Source: Planctomycetota bacterium (GTDB lineage Bacteria; Planctomycetota; J058; JAJDCP01). From it: a stretch of DNA of 64,000 nt. The translations under genes and the position numbers were made by a program. The stretch lies in NCBI GenBank assembly GCA_029260765.1, contig JAJDCP010000025.1, forward strand, positions 1 through 64,000, written 5' to 3'. Of this stretch, positions 51,849-61,159 are shown in pieces. Each line of letters starts with the position of its first letter. Position 1 is the first letter of the stretch. Below the pieces are notes generated by a model. That model had not been told where the DNA came from and did not search any database. It saw nothing but the letters and a program-made list of their open reading frames with translations.

Positions 51849-54418
51849 TCCAACGACTCCGCCAGCCGCAGCCGGGTGCCTGCCGTTCGCTGTCCTTCGA
51901 CGCGTAGCCAACTGCCCCGCTCAACCAGGCTCGGTTCGGCGACCCCCGTGACCCGCAGGCCCGTCACGTCGATGCTGGCTGGACCATACTCCGACTTCTT
52001 CCGGTAGACCGCCATCCCCACCTCGCTATCGGAGATCTCCAGCCCGCGAGCGCGGACCACGGACATGTCTTTGCTGGCTACACCGATGCGGCAGCCGCTG
52101 AGCCAGAGGCCTTCGACGTCCACCTCACTGGCCTCACCGACGCTCAGCCCTTTGTCGCCGGCCGCTTCGACACGGATGTTCAGCAGGCGCAGTGCGCTGC
52201 CCGAGAGGTCGATGGCGTCATTGCCGCTGGCCTCGAAGCTGCAGTCCTGCAACAGCCCGCGCCCGAAATCGATATCGAGGGCGTCTGACAGACTGCCGGA
52301 AAACACCACCGTCTGCAGCTCGAGACGCGAGCGCACCAGGTTGAGCTGATCCTCGCTCGTGCCCCCCTCGAAGCGCACGTTCGACAGGAACACCGGCGCC
52401 TCGTAGAACGTCACCGCCCCGGTCGTCGTCCACAAACCTTCGCTCGGGCTGGCGAGGTTCTCGAAGCGGACGAAATCCAACCTCGACGGAGAATCGGTCT
52501 GCAGGACACAGACCCCCCCGCTGCCATCGGGGCTGCGGATCACCACCGGAGCGTCGCGCGTGCCCTCGAAAGCCAGCGGGGAATAGGAGATCAGGCTGGC
52601 GCCCTCGACCAGCTCGATGACCACGCCCGCGCCCGCCCGCACCGTATATCCTGCTGGAATGTACAGGCTCTCACGCAAGCGCCAGCTGCCCGGCCGGACA
52701 AGCACTTCGGCCTGTTGATGGTCGACCTTCAAGGCCTCGTGCTGATCGATCTGCGACTCGGCTTGTGCGGCACGCTGGGGCAGGTTTCTCTCCGCCTCCC
52801 CCACCAGCTGATGGATCGCAGCCCGCCGTTCTTCGACCAGACCGGGCGCGCGGTAGATCAACTCGAAGCGGCCGCGCTCAAAGGCAGAGAACGCCGAACG
52901 GGCGTCTGCGGGAAGCGGGACCGGCACCTCGCTCGGCAGATTGCCAGGCTTGGGTGGGAGCAGGAAAGCCGGGCAGAAGGCATAGCTGGTGTCCGCCTGG
53001 CGGTCCCGGATCGCAACCAACTCGACAGACAGCCAGACCGGATTGGCCACGCGCAGGACCGGTTGCAGCTCGTCGGGGTCGAAATGCGCCTGCACGTCCT
53101 GGTGCGGATGCAGGGTGTTCCGCATCATCTGCGCGTTGGCATGCAGGAAGTCGCTGCGGAAGACAAAGTCGGGAAACTCGGTCGCCAAGACACGTGTGTA
53201 GCGCTGCAGGTCGCTGTCCAGCTCTTCGAGCAGCTCGCGCAGGAAGGAGGGCTGTGAGACACGCTCCAACTGGACGACGTAGGCGCGGTAGAATTCGGGA
53301 TCCTGGAAGAACAGATCCAGCCACTGATCGACAAACGCCCCGCCGTACACCTGACGCCCGAGCAACCAGCCCGTCTCCATGTCCTCGCCGGTCACGTAGC
53401 TGTATGCGTTGTAGGGAATCGGTTCCAGGACGGAGCTGACGGGATTGTAGTAGAAGCGGATGTTCTTCCAGCGCGCCGCGTGATGTGCCGAACAGAGATC
53501 GACCAGCGCGAAGTAGGTCGCCAACTTGTCGACGTCGAACGCGCGCTGCACGGGCGTCTCTTGATTTCTGAAGCCATCCAGCAGTGCGCGCGCGATGGCA
53601 AATTGCCGGCTCAAGACAGAATCGGCGGCGATGCGCGTGCTGAAGAAGGCGTCCACAGGAGCTGCGAAGAAGATCGCGCTCTGCTGCTCGGCGCTGAGAC
53701 CTTCGAACAGCTGGCTCTCGTCAAACTTGACGATCGGCCCCTCACGGCGTTGGTGCGCCTCGAGCAGCTCCTTTCCGAAGCTCTCTTCGATGGCGTAGAT
53801 GCCCATCGCTTCCCCGTTGATGCGGACAGGCATGAAGCCGTATCGGGGGGCAAGCACGCCCTCGCGACGCATGATCTCGTGAAACAGAAACTCATAGATG
53901 AAGCCGCTGCGCCGGGGATCCTGGATCGAGAACGTGCGCATCCCGAAGACGGCATCCTCACCCGCTTTGACGCGCACGCGCAGCGACCACTTCTTGCCTT
54001 CGAGATGGTCGACAATGTCCCCTTTGAGACGCACTCTGGCTGCCACCATGCGGTCAGGCAGCTCGATGGTCGCCGGCACGTAGGATTCTTCATGCTGGAC
54101 GATGAAACCGCGCTGCAGAGCCAGCTCGCGCTCATAGGCGAGGCGCTGCATGGCCTCAAAATCGATATGCAGACGCAGGCCCGGATATTGACCCTGTTGC
54201 TGCTGCCTCCACCAGTCCTCGACTCCCTGCGTGAGCGCGGCCGCGCCGCTGCTCAGCTCGGTCCAGGACAGGCGCGCGACACGCTCCGCTCCGAGCAGGA
54301 TCAGCGCGACGAAAACCAGCCGCAGGCTCACGCGGAAGAGCCGGGAAGTCCAACTGCGCTTCCCCTTGCGGGAGGGGAACGCGCTGAACGGGAACGGCGC
54401 TGGTCTTTTGATGTACAC
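51845..54418 (-). CDS. CotH-kinase-type protein with C-terminal beta-helix
   Basis: An 857-residue protein. An N-terminal helix (about 28-44) anchors or exports it. Residues about 110-430 resemble the CotH kinase family (VRLKGDIVDHLEGKKWSLRV, FLFHEIMRREGVLAPRYGF, GIYAIEESFGKELLEAHQ, RFYYNPVSSVLEPIPYN). A linker and a right-handed parallel beta-helix (about 610-830) follow, with turns such as DALDIDFGRGLLQDCSFEA and NDAIDLSG. CotH proteins phosphorylate spore-coat proteins in Bacillus; bacterial relatives are largely unknown. It starts with GTG at 54418 after AGGGAG. It sits between DUF4956 (13 bases) and VTC. Confidence 0.75.
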   Translation of the reverse strand: MYIKRPAPFPFSAFPSRKGKRSWTSRLFRVSLRLVFVALILLGAERVARLSWTELSSGAAALTQGVEDWWRQQQQGQYPGLRLHIDFEAMQRLAYERELALQRGFIVQHEESYVPATIELPDRMVAARVRLKGDIVDHLEGKKWSLRVRVKAGEDAVFGMRTFSIQDPRRSGFIYEFLFHEIMRREGVLAPRYGFMPVRINGEAMGIYAIEESFGKELLEAHQRREGPIVKFDESQLFEGLSAEQQSAIFFAAPVDAFFSTRIAADSVLSRQFAIARALLDGFRNQETPVQRAFDVDKLATYFALVDLCSAHHAARWKNIRFYYNPVSSVLEPIPYNAYSYVTGEDMETGWLLGRQVYGGAFVDQWLDLFFQDPEFYRAYVVQLERVSQPSFLRELLEELDSDLQRYTRVLATEFPDFVFRSDFLHANAQMMRNTLHPHQDVQAHFDPDELQPVLRVANPVWLSVELVAIRDRQADTSYAFCPAFLLPPKPGNLPSEVPVPLPADARSAFSAFERGRFELIYRAPGLVEERRAAIHQLVGEAERNLPQRAAQAESQIDQHEALKVDHQQAEVLVRPGSWRLRESLYIPAGYTVRAGAGVVIELVEGASLISYSPLAFEGTRDAPVVIRSPDGSGGVCVLQTDSPSRLDFVRFENLASPSEGLWTTTGAVTFYEAPVFLSNVRFEGGTSEDQLNLVRSRLELQTVVFSGSLSDALDIDFGRGLLQDCSFEASGNDAIDLSGSALRLLNIRVEAAGDKGLSVGEASEVDVEGLWLSGCRIGVASKDMSVVRARGLEISDSEVGMAVYRKKSEYGPASIDVTGLRVTGVAEPSLVERGSWLRVEGQRTAGTRLRLAESLE

Positions 54419-54431
54419 CGCGGCTCCCTGC

Positions 54432-55145
54432 TCAGCTCAGCCCTTGTCCATCGACCACGGACAAGATCTCGGGGGAGAGCTTCTCGGTCAGCGCAGCTTG
54501 CGCCAGGGTCAGGTCTTCGAACCTGCGAAACTCGACCAGGAACGACGTCTCATAGGCATCATTGCGCATGTCACTGCGCTTGAGCTTGACCATCGTACAG
54601 TGCTTGGAGAGGATCGCGGCGATGACCGGCACCGGGTCGCTGTCGCCATCGCGTGGGACCTTGACCCTCAAGAACAGATTTTCGTGGCGCAGCCGCCGCT
54701 GAAAAAGGGCCCGCAGCAGGTGGAAGCCGACCACGAGCCCAAACCCCAGCAAAGCCAGCCCGCGCTGATCGGCGCCGAGACACAAGCCGATCGCGATGCA
54801 CAGAAAGAGGAACGCGAGCTCTTCGTGCTCGCGCACCGCCGAGCGGAAGCGCACGATCGACAGCGCCCCCACCAGGCCCAGAGAGAGCGCGAGAGACGAC
54901 TTCACGACCACGATGATCAAGCAGGTCGTCAGAGTGATCAACGTAAACTGCGAAGCAAAAGAGCGTCGGTCGGACGGAGAGCGGCCAAAGCGGATGTAGA
55001 CCTGTCCCAACCCGAGCGCGAGCACGATCGCGATGCAGAGATTGATGGCCACATGCAGCAGCTCGATCTCCGCGCTCTGCTGGAACAGGAAGTCTTGAAA
55101 ACTCTGCTGCTGTGCGATGACCAGGGGCGAGAGGGTTGGGATCAC
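54432..55145 (-). CDS. DUF4956 membrane protein
   Basis: A 237-residue protein with four or five membrane segments followed by a cytosolic domain of about 90 residues. The membrane part ends in the family hallmark SLGLVGALSIVRFR. DUF4956 genes are regularly next to VTC and CotH genes, as here, but their biochemistry is not established. The start is uncertain: I took the GTG at 55145 with GGAGG 10 bases ahead; a TTG at 55196 would add 17 residues. It is the first gene of the three-gene minus-strand cassette. Confidence 0.8.
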   Translation of the reverse strand: MIPTLSPLVIAQQQSFQDFLFQQSAEIELLHVAINLCIAIVLALGLGQVYIRFGRSPSDRRSFASQFTLITLTTCLIIVVVKSSLALSLGLVGALSIVRFRSAVREHEELAFLFLCIAIGLCLGADQRGLALLGFGLVVGFHLLRALFQRRLRHENLFLRVKVPRDGDSDPVPVIAAILSKHCTMVKLKRSDMRNDAYETSFLVEFRRFEDLTLAQAALTEKLSPEILSVVDGQGLS

Positions 55146-55363
55146 GGTCTCATTGCCTCCATCGACGCAAGCGCTGGGCGCAAACAGGCTCCACAAAGAG
55201 CTGGACAGGCCAACAGCTGGACACCTTTGCCGGGTGTACGCTCGATTGTACGCTGTCGGGCATCATCGAGGTCGATTTCCCTACAAAAGATCACTGCGCC
55301 GCGCATCGCACGGCAGGCTGGCCGGAGCAGACTGGGAAAATTCCCCCCCGCCCCCCGACCCCC
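55146..55363. promoter_or_regulatory. Divergent intergenic region
   Basis: It separates the DUF4956 gene from the S1-domain gene. On the minus strand a TACAAT box lies near 55246 without a convincing -35 partner. Direct repeats of cgtaca occur beside it. No gene is seen. Confidence 0.3.
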
Positions 55364-55392
55364 TTTCGGCCCCTGCCACGATTCACTATGAT
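55364..55392 (+). promoter_or_regulatory. Possible promoter of the S1-domain gene
   Basis: TATGAT (55387-55392) is a good -10; the -35 candidate TTTCGG 17 bases upstream is weak. It precedes the ATG at 55426 by 33 bases. Confidence 0.3.
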
Positions 55393-55425
55393 CGCGGCAC
55401 ACGAAGCTGAGGGCGAGGGACAACC

Positions 55426-56664
55426 ATGAGCGAGACCCATTCAAGCAGTGCAGCACAGGCTGGCGCGCAAACAGCCGCACCCGCGGTAGACCTGTTCAAA
55501 CCCCTGCAACGCCTGGCCGATCTGACGGTCAAGCTCACGGAGATCGGCCCGCCGCTGGCCGAAATCGCCTCCCATTTGGGCTATGGCGACATCGCCCAAC
55601 GCGTCTTACGGCTCGCAGATGCACAGGGGATGGAAAGCCGCTTCGTCGCCGCGAGTATCGCTCGGCGCGAGCGCCGCTTCCTGGATGTGCTCGAGATCGT
55701 GGCGCAGGCGGCGCGCAGCTTCACGCCACCTGCAGACAAGGCCGGCGGGCCCGATCCGGCCGAGGAGTTCCTGCACCTCGTGCGTTTGGGTTTCGCGACC
55801 GCCTTGTTCGAGCTGGACGAGCTCTCGGCTGCGAAAGACTTCGTTGCGGTGCTGGCTGCCGAGCTACCTCGGCTGGCGAGCCACTATGAGACAGATCCGT
55901 TCTACCTGACCTTGCTGGCCCAGACGGTCTGGTTCGAAGATCCCGAGCGTAGCGAAGAGATCTGGGAGCAGGCGCTCACGCTCGGCGAGCAAGAGTCGAC
56001 CTGGAACGCCCGGGGTACCTGGTACAAGGAGGCAGCCAAAGATCTGGATGGGGCGACCGAGGCCTACCGACAGGGACTCAAAGCCGTGCCTTGGAGCGCG
56101 CTGCTGCTGCACAACCTGGCGCAGATCGAACTGGAACGCGCGGCGGACCCGAACGCCGATCCCGAACAGGCGCGCCGTCGGTTGAAAGAGGCGAACCGCC
56201 TGATCGAGAACGCCTTGAAAAAGGCCCCCCGCCCCCGCCTGAAGCGGCACATCTTTGCGACCAGCAACCGCCTCCGGCGCCTGCGCGCGAGCCTGCCTGA
56301 ACCGGTACCGGTCCTCCCTGCAAAGGTCGGCGAAAGGGTGACGGGCAAGGTCGTCTCGCTGGCCCCCTACGGCGCGTTCGTCGATATCGGCGATGGTGTT
56401 ACGGGCTTGCTGCACAAGTCTGAGATTTCCCACAAGCCCGTCAACGATCCCGCCAAGGTGCTCGATGTCGGCGACCATCTTCAGGTGGAGATCATCCAGA
56501 TCAAACCCCGGGACAAAGGGCGCGGCCTGCGCATCAGCCTGAGCCGCAAGGCGACCCTGCCCGCCCCCGAGCGAAAACCCGGCGCGTCGAGCTCCGCCCA
56601 GCCCGCCAAGGATTCGCCCTTCGGGTCGCTGGGCGGGTTGCTGCAAGGGGCCGCAGAAGACTGA
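55426..56664 (+). CDS. S1 RNA-binding-domain protein with TPR-like region
   Basis: A 412-residue cytosolic protein. The N-terminal 300 residues are helical and TPR-like (FYLTLLAQTVWFEDPERSEE, NARGTWYKEAAKDLDGATEA). Residues about 307-375 form an S1 domain: GERVTGKVVSLAPYGAFVDIGDGVTGLLHKSEI through GDHLQVEIIQI and RGLRISLSRK. The tail is disordered. S1 domains bind single-stranded RNA, often on ribosomes or RNases. A TPR plus S1 pairing without a catalytic domain suggests an RNA-bound adaptor. The ATG at 55426 has GAGGGA ahead. Confidence 0.75.
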   Translation: MSETHSSSAAQAGAQTAAPAVDLFKPLQRLADLTVKLTEIGPPLAEIASHLGYGDIAQRVLRLADAQGMESRFVAASIARRERRFLDVLEIVAQAARSFTPPADKAGGPDPAEEFLHLVRLGFATALFELDELSAAKDFVAVLAAELPRLASHYETDPFYLTLLAQTVWFEDPERSEEIWEQALTLGEQESTWNARGTWYKEAAKDLDGATEAYRQGLKAVPWSALLLHNLAQIELERAADPNADPEQARRRLKEANRLIENALKKAPRPRLKRHIFATSNRLRRLRASLPEPVPVLPAKVGERVTGKVVSLAPYGAFVDIGDGVTGLLHKSEISHKPVNDPAKVLDVGDHLQVEIIQIKPRDKGRGLRISLSRKATLPAPERKPGASSSAQPAKDSPFGSLGGLLQGAAED

Positions 56665-56799
56665 CGAACTGGCGTCCCGGCCATCGCTTGATGGGGACGC
56701 GGACGGCCCTGTACCCTTCGATACTGGCGGGTTGCACGGTGGAATTCCCGCTCCCGTCCGTGTCCTTCATGACTGGTGCATCACCAGGCAAGGCTCTCC

Positions 56800-58998
56800 A
56801 TGTCGCCCAACCGAGATGATCGGAACCATCGAGTTTCCCCATTGCTCAAGCTTGCGAAGAAGCGGAAGTATGAGGAGTTGGAGACCGCCTGGATGTCCGC
56901 GATCGAGTCTCAAGAGAACTCCGTCGCAGACTTGATGCCCGTTCTTGAGGTGCTGATGCGCTTCGAGCAGCCAGACGTGGCGGAAACCCTGGTGTGGTGC
57001 CTCGTCACGTCCCGGGCGGAGAGCGCAGGTGCCGAAGCGGGGCTGGAGGCTGCGCGGCAAGGGGCCGCGATGCTGCAAGACAGCGAGATGCTGCGCGATG
57101 AGGGCATGGCGCTCTACCGGAGTCTTGCAGAGCCCTGCCCGGAGCTGGAAGAGTTGGGGAAGCTGACGCTGCTGTCCGGCGATGTGCCGCTGCTTACAGC
57201 TTTTGAACGCCTGGACAAGTACGTTCGACTGCGGCCTGGAAGTTACGTCTATGATCGGAAGGCGCGCAATCCGGGCAAGGTCGTTGGATTCGACCCGCTG
57301 GAGAAGACACTGCTGGTTGCGCAAAGATACGGCAACAGAGCCTACAAGCCCGCATCCATAGACGACCTCGAGCCTCTGCCCTGCGACGATTTCCGGGCGC
57401 TGGTGGCTTTTGAACGGGAGCGCATGGAGACCCTTGCCCATGAAGATCCTGAAGAGCTGATCCGCCTGACGCTCAAGACCTTCCGCTCCCGCTTGGCCTT
57501 CCGCCCATTGAAGGCAAAGCTCTCGGGCCTTCTGTCGGGAACCGCATGGTCGACGTGGTGGCCGAAAGCGAGATTGAAGATCGCACAGTCTACGCTGATC
57601 AACATGTCCGATGATTCCGAACCGACCTGCGTGCTGCGGAAGCAGGCCATCCCCTACGAGGTCCAGTTAGGAGCCAAGTTCGACAGGCTACGAAGCGTAG
57701 ACGAGAAACTCGTGTTTGTGCTCGAATACCTCGAGCAAATGAGCGACGACAGCGAGGCAACAGAGACGTTCCTGCAGCATCTCTCCAAGCGGCTGGCGGC
57801 GCCTGAGACTTACGCCGAGGTCGAGGATCCCGGCGTACTGTTGGGCATCCAGGCTCTGCTGGGAAGGCTGGGCAGGGAGCTCTCCCGGCCCCCTGCCACG
57901 CTGCAGGTTTCCCTGGAGCTCGATGACACAGACGAAGAAGCCCTCAGCGCTCTGTTGAGCTCCCAGGAGAATGACGAAATCGTCAAGTGCATCCTCGAGC
58001 ACTTCAAGGCGACCCGGCCAAAAACCTGGCCTGAGATCCATGCGGCACTCCTGCCCGGATGCTCGAGAGAGGTCTGTGAGCTGATCGCCACCGAGCTTAC
58101 CGAAGCAGGTCGCGGCGAGCTGATCGGCGGCGCAGCGGCTGTGATCCTCAAACGCGGGGTCGTCCATCTGCGTGCGCTGGTGTGGCTCTTCAGGGCGGTG
58201 TTCCGCCCCGAGTACGCAGACTGTCTGCAGGGCATCGAGAAGAGCCAGGTGACGATCTGTCTGTTGCGGGCCGGCAGGAGCCTGATGCGTCTGGATGCCG
58301 ACGACCAGGCCGTCAAACGCCAGCTCTTCCTGGTGCGCAGCGCCATCTCTTCGGGCAACTACGCGCGTATTCGCAGCGTCTTGAAGCAGGCGGATCTGGA
58401 GACCGTCAATGCGATCAAGAGCTTTGTCGAGCACAACTCTGCGCTGACCGACGGGAGCAATCAGGCGGTGTTGGACATCGTCAGAGACACCCGTCCCGCG
58501 CTCTTCTTTGTGCGCAAGGAACGCTGGGAGGAGGACGCCGTCTATACCACACAGGACGGGCTCGACCGCAAATGCAACGAGTTGTTGCGTCTGACGACCG
58601 AAAAACTGCCTGCCATCGCCCTCGAGATAGGCAAGGCTGCAGAGCTCGGTGACTTGAGTGAGAACGCCGAGTTCACGGCGGCTCTAGAAACACGCGACCG
58701 CCTCGCCGAGCGGGCCACGACTCTGCAGGGCGAGATCAGGAAGGCGCGCCTGATCACCGATGGGATGGGTGCTGGCGAGGTCGTGACCGTCGGAAGCAAA
58801 GTCCTGGTCCGGAAGCGCGCGTCCCAGAAGCAGGAGCAGTTTGTCTTCCTCGGGCCCTGGGATGCGCATCCCGAGCGTGGGATCCTCTCCTATCGCTCCC
58901 CACTCGGCCGGGCGTTCATGGGCGCGAAAGTGGGCGACGAAGTGGAAGTGAACCTGCAGACAGAGAAGCCCGTGTGGGAGGTGCTGGAGATCTCCTGA
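56800..58998 (+). CDS. greA: Extended transcript-cleavage factor GreA
   Basis: A 732-residue protein. The last 130 residues are GreA: the coiled-coil tip motif GDLSENAEFTAALETRDRLA (near 617), which carries the acidic tip in canonical GreA, and the C-terminal FKBP-like end SYRSPLGRAFMGAKVGDEVEV. GreA rescues backtracked RNA polymerase by stimulating transcript cleavage. Before it lies a region of 580 residues with helical repeats and a segment WSTWWPKARLKIAQ, the layout known from chlamydial and spirochaetal GreA. Ordinary GreA has about 160 residues. The ATG at 56800 has a modest AAGG site six bases ahead. Confidence 0.85.
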   Translation: MSPNRDDRNHRVSPLLKLAKKRKYEELETAWMSAIESQENSVADLMPVLEVLMRFEQPDVAETLVWCLVTSRAESAGAEAGLEAARQGAAMLQDSEMLRDEGMALYRSLAEPCPELEELGKLTLLSGDVPLLTAFERLDKYVRLRPGSYVYDRKARNPGKVVGFDPLEKTLLVAQRYGNRAYKPASIDDLEPLPCDDFRALVAFERERMETLAHEDPEELIRLTLKTFRSRLAFRPLKAKLSGLLSGTAWSTWWPKARLKIAQSTLINMSDDSEPTCVLRKQAIPYEVQLGAKFDRLRSVDEKLVFVLEYLEQMSDDSEATETFLQHLSKRLAAPETYAEVEDPGVLLGIQALLGRLGRELSRPPATLQVSLELDDTDEEALSALLSSQENDEIVKCILEHFKATRPKTWPEIHAALLPGCSREVCELIATELTEAGRGELIGGAAAVILKRGVVHLRALVWLFRAVFRPEYADCLQGIEKSQVTICLLRAGRSLMRLDADDQAVKRQLFLVRSAISSGNYARIRSVLKQADLETVNAIKSFVEHNSALTDGSNQAVLDIVRDTRPALFFVRKERWEEDAVYTTQDGLDRKCNELLRLTTEKLPAIALEIGKAAELGDLSENAEFTAALETRDRLAERATTLQGEIRKARLITDGMGAGEVVTVGSKVLVRKRASQKQEQFVFLGPWDAHPERGILSYRSPLGRAFMGAKVGDEVEVNLQTEKPVWEVLEIS

Positions 58999-59055
58999 GG
59001 CCGCAGGCCCGTGGAGCGACCCAGCTATGTTCGCCCAACAGTGACGGAGAGCGCA

Positions 59056-59667
59056 ATGTTTCTCGCGGGTGTAGAGCCAGGTTTCCTCGTGCTCCTGGGC
59101 ATCGTCGGCGTTGCCATCTTTGTCTTGGTGATGGTCGCCGAGTCGCAGCGGGCCGCGCGCGTCAAGGCCGCCTGGCAGGAGGTCGGCGCGCGCTTCGGCA
59201 TGCACTACCAGCCGGGCAGCTTCTGGAAGCGTGGGCGTCTGGTCGGCAGCCATCAGCAGTGCGCGCTGGAGATCCGCATCGACATGCGCGGAGGCAAGCA
59301 CAAGCACCCCTATACCGTGATCAGCTGTGGCCTCCCCCGTGCGCTGAATCTCGGCCTGAAGATCTACCGTGAGGGGCTGTTCTCGGGCCTGGGCAAGATG
59401 TTCGGTGCGCAGGACATCCAGACCGGAGACCTGCACTTCGACAAACAGTTCATGATCAAAGGCAACAGCGAAGCGCGTGTGGTGCGGCTGCTCGACGATC
59501 CGTTGCGTGAAGAGTTCACGCGTCTGGATCAGCAGTGCGGGCCGCTGGTGATCTCCGACGATACGATCGTCTACGACGTCCGGGGCCGGATCGAAGATGC
59601 AGGACGTCTGGCAGAGATCCTCGAAGCCGAGCTTGCGATCGCCGGATTGCTGATGGAGCGCAGCTGA
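59056..59667 (+). CDS. Single-pass membrane hypothetical protein
   Basis: A 203-residue protein with an N-terminal membrane helix (FLVLLGIVGVAIFVLVMVA) and a cytosolic domain (ARFGMHYQPGSFWKRGRLVG, TGDLHFDKQFMIKGNSEARV) whose pattern faintly recalls DUF3137-like proteins; I would not assign it. The ATG at 59056 follows GGAGA with 6 bases of spacing. The next gene begins at the very next base after its stop, so they form a pair and probably interact. Confidence 0.55.
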   Translation: MFLAGVEPGFLVLLGIVGVAIFVLVMVAESQRAARVKAAWQEVGARFGMHYQPGSFWKRGRLVGSHQQCALEIRIDMRGGKHKHPYTVISCGLPRALNLGLKIYREGLFSGLGKMFGAQDIQTGDLHFDKQFMIKGNSEARVVRLLDDPLREEFTRLDQQCGPLVISDDTIVYDVRGRIEDAGRLAEILEAELAIAGLLMERS

Positions 59668-60267
59668 GTGGAGATCGGACCGGGATTCGCGGAATGGCAA
59701 CGCCCGCTCAAACTGTCGCTCGCGGCGCTGTGCTGCCTGGTGGGGTCGGCCGTGTTCTCCTTCGCGGCCTGGCAGGACGGATTCGTTTTCGGCCCGACCT
59801 TCAAGGATCTGAGTGTGGTCTGGGGCTTGATCACCGGGTCGCTGGTGCTGGTGGCCAGCTTCTTCTCCTGGCGCAGCCGGGCGGTCAGCAATCAGAGCCT
59901 GCGCGCGCAATGGCAGCGACACCTGGGCGAGTGCTCCCTGCTCTGGCGCGCGCTCGAGAACCGTGCGGGCCAGGGGCGGCCGTGTGTGCTCGGTGTGATG
60001 GCCGGAGAGTTGGTCATCGTGCCGTATCAGGGCGCAATGCTGACGCCTGAGCTTCTGTCCGCGCGAGCGATCCGTATCCCACGGGACGCCATCGAAGCCA
60101 TCGAGAATCTGCCCCCCGACACATGGGGCGAATGGTGGCGCTGGTTCCTGTTCCGCAGCCATCCGATCCATGTGCTGACGCGCAGCGACCGGCCGCGTTC
60201 GTTTTCAGCCCACGGCATCGAGCGGGCGCGCGCGCAGTTTGTCCATGAGCTGGGCTTGGAACGCTGA
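59668..60267 (+). CDS. Membrane hypothetical protein paired with the previous one
   Basis: A 199-residue protein with two N-terminal helices (about 17-35 and 50-68) and a cytosolic domain (VLGVMAGELVIVPYQGAMLT, then AIRIPRDAIEAIENLPPD). It starts with GTG directly after the upstream TGA, with GGAG nine bases ahead, so translation is coupled. I recognise no family. Its end faces the EF-hand gene across 7 bases. Confidence 0.55.
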   Translation: MEIGPGFAEWQRPLKLSLAALCCLVGSAVFSFAAWQDGFVFGPTFKDLSVVWGLITGSLVLVASFFSWRSRAVSNQSLRAQWQRHLGECSLLWRALENRAGQGRPCVLGVMAGELVIVPYQGAMLTPELLSARAIRIPRDAIEAIENLPPDTWGEWWRWFLFRSHPIHVLTRSDRPRSFSAHGIERARAQFVHELGLER

Positions 60268-60274
60268 GAACCCC

Positions 60275-61054
60275 TCAGGACTTCCTCCGCCACAGCCACC
60301 CTGCCAACACCAGCAGCAGAACCAGCGCAGCCGACGCAGTCCACCAGGGAAAGCCAGCTCCCTTATCGGGCACTGCCGGATCCGGCGCGGAAACTTGCCT
60401 GGGAACCGGCTCGGGATCGGCGACCGCCGGTCGGACTTCGAAACGCACCTCCCGCTGCCGAAGCAGGTAGCAGCCCTCGAGCTCTTCGTAGCGCAGCCGC
60501 AACGCGCGCAGATCCTGCAAGAAGCTGTCGCTGAGCAGTCCCACCTCCACCTGCTCCACCGGCACCAACAGCTCATGGCTGCTCAACGAGTTGCGGAAGC
60601 TGCTGTTGCGGAACCACAGCTCGATCCCTGGCGCCAGGGGCTGCAGGCTCTCGAACGCGATCCAGACCTCGAAGGCCTGCGCCTCCGCCGGCAGGCCGCC
60701 GATCTCCAGGCCCCGTGTGCGCACCTCTGCCGTCACGTCGAGACGCACAGGCAGCGCCTGCCAGGGATCGGAGCTGCCGAGCGGACGCAGCTCGAGGCGC
60801 AGCTCCTGCAGCAATTGCGTGCAGAGCTCGACCAGCCAGGCCTCCCGCTCCTCGCCACTCAGCTGGCCGTCCCCGTTCCGATCCATCGTCTGGCGCGTAT
60901 CGAAGCCCACCAGCGGCGAGTAGCCCAGCTCCAGGCCCAGCCGAAGGCGCCGCGTCGACGAGAAGTCCAACCTGGAGCGTGTGCCCACACCGACGGCCAC
61001 GTCGTGGGCGTGCAGCCCCAGCGTCAAAGCCAACCCCCACCAGAGTGCTCTCAT
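60275..61054 (-). CDS. Exported EF-hand protein with C-terminal membrane anchor
   Basis: A 259-residue protein. A signal peptide (RALWWGLALTLGLHA) leads to a beta-rich domain holding one EF-hand calcium loop, DRNGDGQLSGEE (58-69), a canonical 12-residue loop. The C-terminus has a hydrophobic helix (TASAALVLLLVLAGWLW) and a short basic tail RRKS, so it is anchored with most of the protein outside. The layout recalls C-terminal sorting tails, but no sortase-type motif is seen. The ATG at 61054 has AGGAGG five bases ahead. The function is unknown. Confidence 0.6.
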   Translation of the reverse strand: MRALWWGLALTLGLHAHDVAVGVGTRSRLDFSSTRRLRLGLELGYSPLVGFDTRQTMDRNGDGQLSGEEREAWLVELCTQLLQELRLELRPLGSSDPWQALPVRLDVTAEVRTRGLEIGGLPAEAQAFEVWIAFESLQPLAPGIELWFRNSSFRNSLSSHELLVPVEQVEVGLLSDSFLQDLRALRLRYEELEGCYLLRQREVRFEVRPAVADPEPVPRQVSAPDPAVPDKGAGFPWWTASAALVLLLVLAGWLWRRKS

Positions 61055-61159
61055 GCCGCCTCCTGTGGCGTGATCTTATCAGTTTCGCAGCCCCCCGCCC
61101 CCCTTGCGTCCCAGTCTGGGGATGTGCTCTGATAGGGCACAAGCTGCGGAGGCCCCAAT

